DNA from: Oopsacas minuta
Lineage: Eukaryota; Porifera; Hexactinellida; Lyssacinosida; Leucopsacidae
Reading direction: 5' to 3'
Assembly (NCBI GenBank): GCA_024704765.1
Contig: JAKMXF010000334.1
Location: 124,001-188,000 of the forward strand
DNA length: 64,000 bases
Below are positions 46,921 to 56,860 of the stretch, one piece after another. Position numbers and translations under genes: made by a program. How positions within the stretch are numbered: position 1 is the stretch's first letter; each line of letters opens with the position of its first letter. A model generated the notes under the pieces. It made no database searches. It saw nothing but the letters and a program-made list of their open reading frames with translations, and was not told where the DNA came from.

Positions 46921-47394
46921 TTAGAGTTTTAGCTCTACAAATCCTCTACCCGATAGCATATTTACAGAGATCAGGTATGTCATCATCTGGAAGTTTGGAT
47001 GCCCCTTCACCTTACCTGTTCCTTTGGCCTTTCTTGTCCCCTCCCTTGGTTCTTTGAGAGCCATTTTTTCAATAATCTTCTGAGACAATTGTATGGATTT
47101 CTCTGGAAGATACTCTGATTCTGATTGAGTAGCTTCACATGTGAATGCAATCAGTTTGGTCGGGGAATCATCTGGAAGTGGCACACATAATTCTCCGTGC
47201 TATAATTGTCACTCAATCAGCTGATTGGCCAATTGAAAAATCGCTTCTATCAACTGGTTTTCATTGTGAAATTTCTTGTACGTCTAGCAATCTCGAGTTC
47301 TGATTGGATATTCGCCAGCTGGGATTCTATCAAGGATAATCTAGCCAAGTTTAATTGAGTGAGATTTGTGATACGTGTAATTAAGGGCATTCCT
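46921..47394 (-). pseudogene. Coding-like remnant in the palindrome spacer
   Basis: Three minus-strand stretches read like protein but do not join cleanly. One begins at an ATG near 47394 (MPLITRITNL, then ARLSLIESQLANIQSELEIA, coiled-coil-like). The second, in another frame, gives FHNENQLIEAIFQLANQLIE (about 47305-47240). The third continues that frame after two stop codons as HGELCVPLPDDSPTKLIAFT through EKSIQLSQKIIEKMALKEPR (about 47197-47030). Together they suggest a small helical protein broken by a frameshift and stops, or a gene with extremely short introns. No family recognised. Confidence 0.35.
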
Positions 47395-47556
47395 TACGCA
47401 ATACTTAGTTGCTATGGAGAATATTCTCACAATAATAAATCATAAACAAACAAACAGCTATCAATAACATAAAGTCATATTCTGATTGGGCATTTTAACC
47501 AGATAATGATGTGAAAATATATAAAATACACACACAAAGCAAATAATACACAAATC

Positions 47557-47656
47557 TTAATTACGATTTTCTAGACCGTATACGAACTGACTTTCCTGTT
47601 GCATTGACTCAATGAATTCATCAACAGTTCTAACTATGTGTTTAGGTAGTTTTGTT
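47557..47656 (-). CDS. Probable terminal exon of an unidentified minus-strand gene
   Basis: After a good acceptor (AATTTTAG) this exon encodes about 33 residues with KLPKHIVRTVDEFIESMQQE then SQFVYGLENRN and a stop. The amphipathic, coding-like composition supports it, but I could not find its upstream exons between 47657 and 48448, so it may be a remnant. Confidence 0.35.
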
Positions 47657-47869
47657 CTAAAATTTATATTATTATCAATTATAACGTGAAAGTGTCAAAA
47701 ATGTGTGGTAGTTGTCCATATTGTTACCTTACTGAACCATCAATCTGGTGTGTCAAACATTATTCACGTTTTCTTAGATATTTTCTATTTTGAGTTATAC
47801 AATAATGCCGATTTTCACACATATACATATAGCTCTCTCGCATGTATTCAATTTACCAACTTTTTGTAG

Positions 47870-48233
47870 ATAAAAGATGATAAATTCTTGATACAACCCA
47901 CAAGTTTGAATCCTGACAGTAAAACAGGGCAGACTGAACTTAACTATCATTGGAGGACAGTTGCAACTGAACTTATTTTGAAAAACAGGCTAAAATGTAG
48001 AATTTCTGATTCTGTAAACAATTTGTTTACACAGGAAGAGAGTAAACAAATAAACAAACACACAACAGATTGATAGCCACAGACAAAATCAAGATATTCT
48101 AGGCATTGTTCATTCAGTTGTCAATCTCTTGATTGAGGTAGAACATATGGATGGAATATTAAAGAAAATATATACTCTTGTCATTGGCTTAGCATTTATT
48201 AATTTGGTGTTAATTGTTGTACTTTTACGCGCC
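47870..48233 (+). CDS. Possible small tail-anchored protein, two exons
   Basis: A plus-strand open stretch from about 47873 (after TTTTTGTAG) to about 48015 (LNYHWRTVATELILKNRL), and a second from about 48070 to the stop at 48233 (QNQDILGIVHSVVNLLIEVE, ending in a hydrophobic segment LVIGLAFINLVLIVVLL). They join in phase if a roughly 54-bp intron is removed. The form, a short helical chain with a C-terminal membrane anchor, recalls SNARE-like proteins, but no family is recognised and no start exon was found. Confidence 0.35.
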
Positions 48234-48287
48234 TAAATTCCTACATTATTCACACATTGAATTATCTGTTATATTTGAATTTAAAGG

Positions 48288-48288
48288 C

Positions 48289-48330
<42 letters not shown>

Positions 48331-48331
48331 C
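48288..48331. repeat. (CAA)n microsatellite
   Basis: About 14 CAA units in the spacer of the NHL palindrome. Confidence 0.95.
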
Positions 48332-48469
48332 GATTATTCATATTGTTTACGAATATTTGTATTTTTTGGGTATATTATGTGTGTATATCGTAAATTATAG
48401 ATTTCACATCCGTCTCATGGAACCAAATTGTGTGACTAATAACTAACAAGGAAAATGAAATACAAGAAT

Positions 48470-49753
48470 TTAGAATGCTATGAGGTTATATTTCTCGCTA
48501 TGCTGAGCAATAATAATTCTGTTATTCTTGTCAATAGCCACTCCTAGAGGACAACGAAGCATTTCATCTTCTGCTAGGTTACTGTTAGAGATTGTATGGA
48601 TTAGCTTTCCTGAATTAGAGAATATTTTTATTTCATTTCTAAAGTAATTAGGAGTGATAATATTCCCGAATTGATCTATCGTGAAGAAATCGCAAAGCTT
48701 AATCCATGTTTCCTCAATAATACACCTGACTAGCTCTCCGTCTAGACGGAATATTTGTAGATGGAAGAGAGAGTTATTGAACTTTACATACATGTTATCT
48801 TGGTATAGTTTTATAGAAGTAATGCTTTTACGATCAGTAACGTGAGGAGTATTGAGAATTATTCGATTTTGTACTTTTAGTTCCATATCAAGCAAGAGTA
48901 TTGATAGGTTGTATTGTTCACATACATATAGCGTATTGTTTGTGTATATATCCATTCCAAAGACATAATTCTCTAGCTTCACTGATTTGGTTGTTTTGTG
49001 GTTAGATCTTCCTATCTTAACTATTGTATTATCAGCTGATACATAAATAAATTCATTAGTTAGAGCAATGCCGCTAGGATTTTTAGGTGTTGATATGTTG
49101 TAGAGATATTTTCCTTCTTTGTTGAATATCTTAATGTTGTGAGCCTTATTATCAACAATGTATATATTCTCAGAGATTGGATCGATTGCTATTTGATCTG
49201 GCCACTCGATCCGACTAGGACCTGTCCCTTCACGGGACCATACGGGACGTAGCTTTCTGGAATAGTCCTCAGTTCTGAATGGTTTCTCCTTGAATGTAAC
49301 AACCTTACACACCTCAATGATCGATTGTTCCAGCTGTTCCCTCTTCCATTCCAAATCTACCCACCTCACATTAACACCTCTTCCTTTCTCTTCCCTGATT
49401 TTCTCATCTAGTGTACTCAAGTTCTTCTGTAGTACTTCTCTGAGTTTATTCTTAGTTAACTCTTTATCTAACGCTTCTTTGGCTTTTTGTAACTCCTGTA
49501 TGACATCTATCTTTTCCTTAACCTCTAACCTAGCTCGTACAACAACATCATCTAATTCTACTAACAAACTCTGCTCTCTGACAGCTAACAGACTGTGTAG
49601 CTGTTGGAAGATGTCACGTACTTTATCTTTCTCATGTTGGACCTGTTCCACAAGGATTTCTAGTTCTCTTTCCCACTCATTTCCCTCAATTAGTTCAACT
49701 TCTGCTGGTACTCGTGTTGCCATAATATTTTGGTTCAGTTCTAATTGATACAT
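48470..49753 (-). CDS. Coiled-coil NHL-repeat protein, inverted copy 2
   Basis: Intact 427-residue inverted copy of the gene at 45405-46688. The coiled-coil half appears unchanged in protein. The propeller differs at about 15 positions, for example DNKAHNIKIF versus DSKAHNIKIF, NHKTTKSVKLENYVFG versus NNKTTKSVKLENSVFG, and a cluster at EETWIKLCDFFTIDQFG versus EETEILFCNFFTIDQFG. Both copies are open, so both may be expressed. The convergent arrangement means read-through transcripts could pair over 1.3 kb. Role as for copy 1: a scaffold or RNA/protein-binding propeller of unknown target. Confidence 0.9.
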   Translation of the reverse strand: MYQLELNQNIMATRVPAEVELIEGNEWERELEILVEQVQHEKDKVRDIFQQLHSLLAVREQSLLVELDDVVVRARLEVKEKIDVIQELQKAKEALDKELTKNKLREVLQKNLSTLDEKIREEKGRGVNVRWVDLEWKREQLEQSIIEVCKVVTFKEKPFRTEDYSRKLRPVWSREGTGPSRIEWPDQIAIDPISENIYIVDNKAHNIKIFNKEGKYLYNISTPKNPSGIALTNEFIYVSADNTIVKIGRSNHKTTKSVKLENYVFGMDIYTNNTLYVCEQYNLSILLLDMELKVQNRIILNTPHVTDRKSITSIKLYQDNMYVKFNNSLFHLQIFRLDGELVRCIIEETWIKLCDFFTIDQFGNIITPNYFRNEIKIFSNSGKLIHTISNSNLAEDEMLRCPLGVAIDKNNRIIIAQHSEKYNLIAF

Positions 49754-49914
49754 AACAATCTATTCAGTAAATTTATATAAGAACTGAGTTCATATTAACT
49801 TTTAGATTTCTATCAAGTTTCAATAGAATTAATATTAAACCATTTATAGAAGAGTTATAGCTAATACAAGAATATTGGAAAATATATACAAATCTGTTTG
49901 TTTGTTTGTTGTTA

Positions 49915-50900
49915 AGGAAAGGATTTACGGTATACAATTTTGTAGCTATGTATTTATCGTGTTTATCAAGGAATGAAATAGAATTAAATGAAACTTCACC
50001 AAATATATCGAACATGCTGAATCCGATTTTTCACACTTTTGGATTAATCATATGTAAATTTATTGTTGTTTTTATGAATATAAAGTAAACAAATTTCAAA
50101 ATTGAGGTAGAATCATACTTTCAAACGATTATCCTGTGTTAATCGGGTATGCTGAGTCTGAATATTGTAAACAACATCACTAAATCTCAATTGTTGTTTG
50201 TCTGTTGAATTCCTCGAGGCGAAATGTGAAAGTTAAAGTAGTTCTGAATAGATAATTGAATAAAGTTCGTTATGAATACAGATACATAATATAATATCCT
50301 ATATCTTCAAATTCTATGACCAAGGTCGGGAACTTTTTGGACGCCGTTGTATTATTGCCTATCCAATTTTATGGACAAGTAATCCCGGTTTCGAATACTA
50401 GTAAGAACTAATATAAAGAAGGTAATACCCATTAATTATTCTATTCATTTCTACTTTAAAATTTTTTGATCAGTAGTCTATAGCATTGGTTCTCAACCTT
50501 TTTTCTTCCGCGGACCCCTGCCAATAAACATAACGAAAACATTTTAGGGCTGCGGCCCCCATGTTGAGAACCACTGGTCTATAGCGAGCTACGGCCTTTT
50601 TACTCACTTTTTAGACCATTTGTATTATGATCAATACACAATGAATTATGCCTTGAGCTCCTGGTTATCCTTTGCCTAGAATTTGGTGATTGTGAACGTT
50701 TACAGGTGCCCAGAGATATTCTTAGGGACATCGTAATAAGTCTGTGAACACTGACTATGCAATAGATTAATCAATTGATCAACCACTTTTTAACAATTGT
50801 CGACGCTCTTGATTCTGCGACCGCGTGTCCTACTAGATTGCGCCATAACTCATTACACCTACAGGTATGTATTTATTATATTCTACTTAGCAAACTTAGC
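49915..50900. other. Intergenic, NHL copy 2 / SYCP2-like gene
   Basis: AT-rich; contains the hAT-type MITE at 50484-50576. A possible 5' non-coding exon ends with ACCTACAG before a GTATGT at about 50865, with an acceptor TTCTACTTAG at 50890, giving a 25-bp intron if real. Confidence 0.45.
50484..50576. mobile_element. hAT-type MITE, 93 bp, with 8-bp target duplication
   Basis: Starts CATTGGTTCTCAACCTTTTT and ends GTTGAGAACCACTG; the ends are inverted repeats with the TGGTTCTCAAC core common in animal hAT elements. The 8-bp GTCTATAG occurs exactly on both sides (50476-50483 and 50577-50584), the target-site length hAT transposases make. The interior (CGCGGACCCCT ... GGGCTGCGGCCCCC) is non-coding. 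Confidence 0.93.
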
Positions 50901-53900
50901 ATGCTCTCCCTTGAAAAACTCTTCTATCAACATCAATACCAACCATTAGAGTTATCCACTTATCTATCAGATTACATAGGAGAAGCTAAGAGTTCTATCA
51001 AACAAGAAGAATGTACTAAAAGATTGTATCAGCTGTTTATTAGATTTTTCAATAAATTCTCAACTTTCCAAGATTCTAGTTTATCACATCTAATCCTGAG
51101 TATCAGCTTTTCTATACTTACATATCTCTGCGAAAACTCACACGGTAGTTTTTCGAATTTCTTCCAATTCGGTTTATCTACATTTCTAACCGAACAAATT
51201 CCAGTGAAACAACTAACTGAAAACGAGAATAGTTTCACAAAATTTCTTTCTATGATTCATTTATTATGCGACACTCATAAGAAAACTGAACTAGAACCAC
51301 TCTGCCACTTTATTGTGCCACTTTTAGACACACTTCTACGCGATCACATCAAAATACAAACTAGAATTCTTTCTTCTAGTCTGGTCAACAAACTCACGGA
51401 TAATATTTCTCCCTCTACAGTATTCCAATTGAAAAGCAGCAAAGCTTTCAGCTCAGTAATAGTAAGTATTGGCAAGAACATAGGTGATATGGGAGATATA
51501 TTCTTACAGAGTGACGTCATAGAGAGTATATTTAGATTGACTAGTAGAACAGAACGTGTACGTCTGGCTGGTATTCTATTCACTTCTCCACAGATTGCCA
51601 GCGCATTTAAGGAAATTTCAGAAGAATATTTTGAGAAAGAATCAAGAAATTTCTTGAACACGCTCAATACAAGTTTATCCTCTCAACGAAAAGTATTTTC
51701 TTATCCTTGTACAAAAGCAGAGTTGGACGGCACTAGTATAACCCGGCCGACTGAGCTAGAATTCCTATGGGCTGATTTTAATTCAGCTTCACAGACATTA
51801 ACAATGTTCATTTCAAACCCTTGTAATGCCTCAACACCTGAATGGGTGACAGCATATTTTAGAAAAGAGAATTTCACACAACTCACTCTATCTTCTTCCA
51901 AACAGGGCTACCACCTGAATGCTAAACTATCTGTCAGTAAGCAAGAGATTTGTGATGTATTTCCTATAACTACAACACCATTGCTATTACAGCTGTCTTT
52001 CAGTCATGAATATAATCCTACACTCGGATTAACAGCTGCACTCGGTTACACAGGTACTATAGTGAATATATCCGTCAGTAGTGACAGGTGTGACAGACAG
52101 ACTCTAATCAGAGCTTCTATGTCAATACAGGCTATACACTTGATAACAAATGAATCTGGACTTATAAACTCACAAGTAACTAATACTATGCAGCTGCCTG
52201 GAAGACAGCAACATGATGTTGTCAGCCCTATTAAACCGTCCTCTCAAGATCCTCACAAGTGTCATGTCCCCCTCACTCACCCTACAACTCCTGTTACTCC
52301 CATTCCCTCAGTAGACCCAAAAACTTCGACACCTATCCGACGGGCTAGCTTAACGCCTAATTTCACGCCTAATAATATTCATCTAATCAAAGATCAGTCA
52401 GAAAGTGTACTTGCGCTTTCTGATAAGATATATCAATCACAGAGAGTGCAGAATAAGTGTGAAAAACCGCAAATTCGTCCTTCCAGTCTTACTACACACG
52501 TGACTATACCTGTAGATCAAACCACTGGTAACAATAGAGAGAAGGCGTCTCGCTTAGAAATAATAACTCAGGAATTACAACGTTCTGAGGAAATAACCAG
52601 TTCTATCACTAAACAAACCATGGATACATCAGTTCATAAGATCAGTGAAAATACAGATAATGTGGATCATATAGAAGAGATATGTATAGATACTCCACAA
52701 TCTGTACGAGTTAGCAATCTTAAGAAAACTTTTCACGAGGAATCACATCTCCTCAAACGCAGAGCAAAGAGTAGACGTATATGTGGACACTCCCCACCCA
52801 CAAAACTACGTAAAACATCTAAAGATAGACTACAAGAATCGATCTGCTCTAGATTAAATGTATTGGAGGTATTACGAGAGAAGGTTAAAGAGAATGAAAA
52901 TGTAAAGGGAAAGGAAAATGTAGAAATAGTAGATGATTCGCCAATCTCAATCCGAGATGACACTTCGCCATTTAAGCTGACATCAACTAACACCACACCC
53001 TCGCCTTTCCCTGTACACAAAGGAAAAAAGAAAATAGCTCTGTCTCACTCATTTAGCTCACTGAATGATTCATTTTCTCCACTATTATTACATAATATTT
53101 CAAGATATAAACGAATCGCTCCGAAATCAGACAACTCTCCCGTAGAAACTCGAAATCCATTAAAATACACCAAACAAGCAACCCGTATCACTCAACAGAA
53201 GCGTAACACTAATACAACGACTCCCCAAAAGACACGTGTACGTAAACGTGCAGCTAAATATTCTTCTCCAGATAGCTCAGACCAATCTGTGTTCTCTCCT
53301 GTCTTAGACCGTTCTTTTAAGTTGCCTAGCAACAGAACGCGGTCTAGGAATGATAAAAAGAACTCAACAGGAAAGAGAGCAAGAAATGATGATTCAGAAA
53401 TTCAGGATGAATCAATGCTTGTGGATACATTTGATGAAAAGAATATCACGAGTTCCAAATCGAAAAAATCGATTCAACAAAAGACCAGAAAATCCGTAAC
53501 TCTAAAATCAAATTCCTTGAAGAACATACTACCTTTTACTTCCGGTATAAATCCAAATAATTCGATTTCTACAAAACATTCATCAAACCAAATCCAATCT
53601 TTCAAAATTTATGTACCATCAGCACTAAAGCCATTAGACAAAAACCTCCATAACTATGAACGTAATCTCAAAACGGTTTACACACCAAAACCTGATTCGA
53701 AAAATGATACTGTTAAGCAGTTATTCATTCAAATGAAGGAGTTAATGGCTACTGAGCATGAACGTATGTATTCTCTATACAAAGATTGGTATCTTGAAAC
53801 ACGAAAACTTATCACTACAATCTCAGAGGCACAACAATCAGAGAATGAACTGAAATTAGAGTTACAAAATGAATGTAAAAATGCTATAAATGAAATATAC

Positions 53901-53969
53901 AAAACTATCCAGAAACAAGAGGTTTCTGTTATGAAGAAACGGATTAAGTCATTCATTATAAAAATATGA
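50901..53969 (+). CDS. SYCP2-like synaptonemal complex / chromosome axis protein
   Basis: 1022 residues in one large exon. SYCP2 and SYCP2L are meiotic chromosome-axis proteins with an N-terminal helical-repeat domain, a beta-rich Spt16M-like domain, a long disordered region, and a C-terminal coiled coil that oligomerises. The same order is seen here: an all-helical N terminus (about 1-235), a beta-rich domain at about 280-375 opening with ELEFLWADFNSASQTLTMFI, a Ser/Thr/Pro/Lys-rich disordered stretch (about 400-900) with many basic clusters (KLRKTSKDRL, RVRKRAAKYSS), and a terminal coiled coil (about 930-1020, VKQLFIQMKELMATEHERMY). The start at 50901 (MLSLEKLF) is preferred because an upstream in-frame stretch looks spliced out. 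The assignment rests on architecture and weak similarity, not on a diagnostic motif. Confidence 0.6.
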   Translation: MLSLEKLFYQHQYQPLELSTYLSDYIGEAKSSIKQEECTKRLYQLFIRFFNKFSTFQDSSLSHLILSISFSILTYLCENSHGSFSNFFQFGLSTFLTEQIPVKQLTENENSFTKFLSMIHLLCDTHKKTELEPLCHFIVPLLDTLLRDHIKIQTRILSSSLVNKLTDNISPSTVFQLKSSKAFSSVIVSIGKNIGDMGDIFLQSDVIESIFRLTSRTERVRLAGILFTSPQIASAFKEISEEYFEKESRNFLNTLNTSLSSQRKVFSYPCTKAELDGTSITRPTELEFLWADFNSASQTLTMFISNPCNASTPEWVTAYFRKENFTQLTLSSSKQGYHLNAKLSVSKQEICDVFPITTTPLLLQLSFSHEYNPTLGLTAALGYTGTIVNISVSSDRCDRQTLIRASMSIQAIHLITNESGLINSQVTNTMQLPGRQQHDVVSPIKPSSQDPHKCHVPLTHPTTPVTPIPSVDPKTSTPIRRASLTPNFTPNNIHLIKDQSESVLALSDKIYQSQRVQNKCEKPQIRPSSLTTHVTIPVDQTTGNNREKASRLEIITQELQRSEEITSSITKQTMDTSVHKISENTDNVDHIEEICIDTPQSVRVSNLKKTFHEESHLLKRRAKSRRICGHSPPTKLRKTSKDRLQESICSRLNVLEVLREKVKENENVKGKENVEIVDDSPISIRDDTSPFKLTSTNTTPSPFPVHKGKKKIALSHSFSSLNDSFSPLLLHNISRYKRIAPKSDNSPVETRNPLKYTKQATRITQQKRNTNTTTPQKTRVRKRAAKYSSPDSSDQSVFSPVLDRSFKLPSNRTRSRNDKKNSTGKRARNDDSEIQDESMLVDTFDEKNITSSKSKKSIQQKTRKSVTLKSNSLKNILPFTSGINPNNSISTKHSSNQIQSFKIYVPSALKPLDKNLHNYERNLKTVYTPKPDSKNDTVKQLFIQMKELMATEHERMYSLYKDWYLETRKLITTISEAQQSENELKLELQNECKNAINEIYKTIQKQEVSVMKKRIKSFIIKI

Positions 53970-54715
53970 TCCATGAAGCTGATTTAATACTCGAATATTA
54001 TCAAATTTATTCATATTATCAGGGAAATATGAACTGGTTGTGTGCTGCTATGATTTTCGCGAAAGTATAATTATTGCTGCTAATCTCTCATGTACTTATT
54101 CATTGTAATGATGCTGATATATTAATCTTGTCTATTTAGCATGCTTTTAATATTAACTAGCGGGCTTAACTTGCTAGATACGCGACCAGATATACTGGCC
54201 ACAAGTCCACAGCGTGACTCCAATTCATAAAATAGAAGATTTATTATTTATGGTCCATACAAATTACTTATAATGGCTTTCTGTAGTAATTACAGCTGCT
54301 ACGTAGCTTTGGGTCATTGATCTCGGACTTTATGCCTTCGAGTATTAAGAAATTCTCTATTTTTAAGAAATTTGGAAAAATTTTGTACCGTTGTGATGAC
54401 GTAATAATTCCATGATGAGATTGGATTTGGTAAAAATCCTAACATCGGTACATTCGGTATATTGGCGCATGGGTGAGCAATGTCCAATAATGTGAATTTT
54501 GGAAAACCAAAAAAGGGGTTACAATTCGTCACATGTGTTAATTTTGGTCTAAGACTCGTAGATATTCGAGCCAGGTCCAAAAACCAGCCATGGAGTATTT
54601 CAGTTTCTTCAATCAATTCCAAACATACAAACATATGTATGAATATCTACACAGATTTAATAATCGCGTTTGTATATTTGGTTAAATAGACCGAAATAGA
54701 GGAAAATAGGTATCC

Positions 54716-54829
54716 TAGGGCGTAACTAGCATTGAGGCAGAAGAGGAAGTTGCCTCATCTCGCTATTGCAATCGCCATTATATTGAAGCAGAAATCCATC
54801 CTCGCTCTGGGATCTCTAGTTACGCCCTA
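54716..54829. repeat. MITE with perfect 14-bp ends
   Basis: TAGGGCGTAACTAG at the left and its exact reverse complement CTAGTTACGCCCTA at the right, 114 bp apart end to end. Non-coding interior. Confidence 0.85.
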
Positions 54830-55385
54830 AGTATCAATGGAAATGATTGTTTTCCGCATAATATAATACGAATAATTCACTTTCAAGACCCTCAACTTTG
54901 TATTAGCAAATTGTGTGACAGAAGTAAGGTTTTCATCCCGGGATCTTTGTTCAGGTCACCTCTGAGATTCGTCAATTATGGTTTGTGAATGTGTTGTGTA
55001 GGAGGGAAGGTGGAATGGCGCTTAGTTAGCCTTCCCTGAATAAATGAGTATATTACGAGGTGGTTAGGAAGGCCTGATTTATCTGTGGTGAAGTCATCAC
55101 TCCTCCAGATTGAATTCGCGTATAGTTTCATGATTGCATGTGGCTGCTGTGCATGTGTTGTACGTTCGAGTGGGCAGGATTTATTTTGGACGTAGAACAA
55201 ACAGTGTTTTCGTTCGTTCTTGGCTGGTATGGTCTCGTCCACATTTAGCAGTTGGCACATATGAAGAGTTAAGTTTGTCAGTGTACTAATGTCGGTCGTT
55301 GTCAGGATAGTTGTTGTTGCGATACATTTATCGCATGGGTACTTCATTGATACAATTGGTTTCAGGTTTTAAATGTACTTGGTGA

Positions 55386-55453
55386 GATAAGCACACTCTG
55401 TTAGTGCTGCCTCAAGAATAAGTTTGAGAGTGACCCAACAGAGTGTGCTTATC
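55386..55453. repeat. Hairpin with 17-bp perfect arms
   Basis: GATAAGCACACTCTGTT (55386-55402) and its exact reverse complement (55437-55453), 34-nt loop. Either a very small fold-back element or a structured RNA. Confidence 0.8.
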
Positions 55454-56496
55454 GATACCTGGTGATTTACCAAATGCCAACGTTGTGGAGCTTGAAGTTA
55501 GTATCAGCGTCATAATAGTCAGTAGTACTGTCCATTACTGCAGAATAGCCTAATGCCTTGACATGTGCTAGATAAATTCGTGCCATGGTTTCTAGCGTCT
55601 GTCGTTTAAACATAAGAGTAGGTCCCGCTACTCTTGTCTGCTTGAACAATGCACAAGCCCTGTTGACGAAATTGCATATTTAATTTGTTCAATAGGGCTG
55701 CACGCCTGCGCAATACTCTCCACAAAATTGTTCAATAGAGTTCAGTTCGATATAATTACTGGTACAATTCAATTTCCCCTAAACATTTAAAAGTAAGAAT
55801 GTAAGAATGAAAGTGAGATTGTGTTCAACATGAGCCTCACATTAGATCCGTGAGACTTGACAACTAACAGTGGTAATACTAGCTAGTAGTAGTATCTACC
55901 AAGTAGGAGCAAGGGTTTATCTAAATGCTTGGCAGGCACCTAAAAGTGCAAATTCAGCACATGGAAGACACAAAGTTCCGACCGTGTGACTCAAATAAGT
56001 ACAGGATCAATATAGTACTCTCTAAAAAAGTTCCGGCCCAGAAATTCCATTTTTGGAGGAATCACAAAATGCGAAAATGATGATGAGGCGGATGTTCGGA
56101 TTGATCTGGATCAGGTGACCAGATGGGATTTTCCCATATATTAATAAATACTCAGCAAGTAGAATAGGTAGTTGCACCTCGGGTATGAAATTTCTAAAGT
56201 GATTAATCATATTTCCCCACCTTTCTATGCAAATTCAAAAGCATCTAGAGTTTTAGTTTCAACATGTTAAGGGGTAATTGGGTGCCTAAGTACAATTTTG
56301 TGATTTTCGGACTTAAGTAACAGATTTATCATATGGGTATAATTGATCTTATTTTTACCATTTACCACAAATCATTTGTATTGGGTAGAAATATGACTGG
56401 ATTGGAGTGGGCAGACCATTTTGCTATCTCCCCGAAAAGAGTGCATATGACCCAAGTATTGTGATTATTATACTATGAAATATCGATTTTTGGAGG

Positions 56497-56596
56497 TCGA
56501 ACTGTCCATGTAGCGAACTGTCCATGTAGCGAAGTGTCCATGTATGGAATGTCCATATATGGAAATGTCCATGCAACGAAGTGTCCGTGTAGTGAT
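56497..56596. repeat. Short tandem array of AACTGTCCATGTAGCG units
   Basis: About six imperfect 15-18-bp units built on GTCCATGTAGCGAA, decaying rightwards to GTCCATATATGGAA and GTCCGTGTAGTG. It ends about 265 bp before the cyclin K start codon. Confidence 0.85.
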
Positions 56597-56860
56597 ATTC
56601 CCAACAATAATATGTTGCTTACTTTTGTGTTTATTTTTGCTCTTTCTACCTAAAATACTTTCATAATAATGGAGACTATGAATTGGATAAGTTTCATTTT
56701 AGTAAAATTCATGGTTGAATTGTATTACTTATTCTCTTAGTGTCTATCATAGTGTAATGTGGTGAAAATTCATGATTGTATTATAAACTGTGATATTTAC
56801 TTATTTATTTGTTCTTTTGCTTTAGTCAATCACTTATAGGAATTGAATTCACATGTCATA

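Larger units (their letters stand above)
45241..49914. repeat. Large inverted repeat (second palindromic gene duplication)
   Basis: Arms of about 1.47 kb (about 45241-46707 and about 48448-49914) carry the NHL genes tail to tail. They include about 160 bp of shared 5' flank starting in ACAAACAAACAAACAGA and about 20 bp of 3' flank (AATTCTTGTATTTCATT). The spacer is about 1.75 kb. Confidence 0.92.
53970..56860. other. Gene-free stretch with repeats, cyclin K 5' flank
   Basis: No supported gene in 2.9 kb. It holds a perfect-ended inverted-repeat element (54716-54829), a hairpin (55386-55453), a dispersed repeat (55983-56040) and a short tandem array (56497-56596). Two minus-strand open frames (54976-55347, 55467-55649) are unrecognised and may be relics of a mobile element. 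Confidence 0.55.

Noticed and set aside
54976-55649. Two minus-strand ORFs before cyclin K
   Set aside because: No family, no splice logic and no start context; noted only as possible mobile-element relics.
56497-56596. CRISPR-like array
   Set aside because: Units are 15-18 bp, imperfect and without unique spacers, in a eukaryotic genome; a simple tandem repeat.
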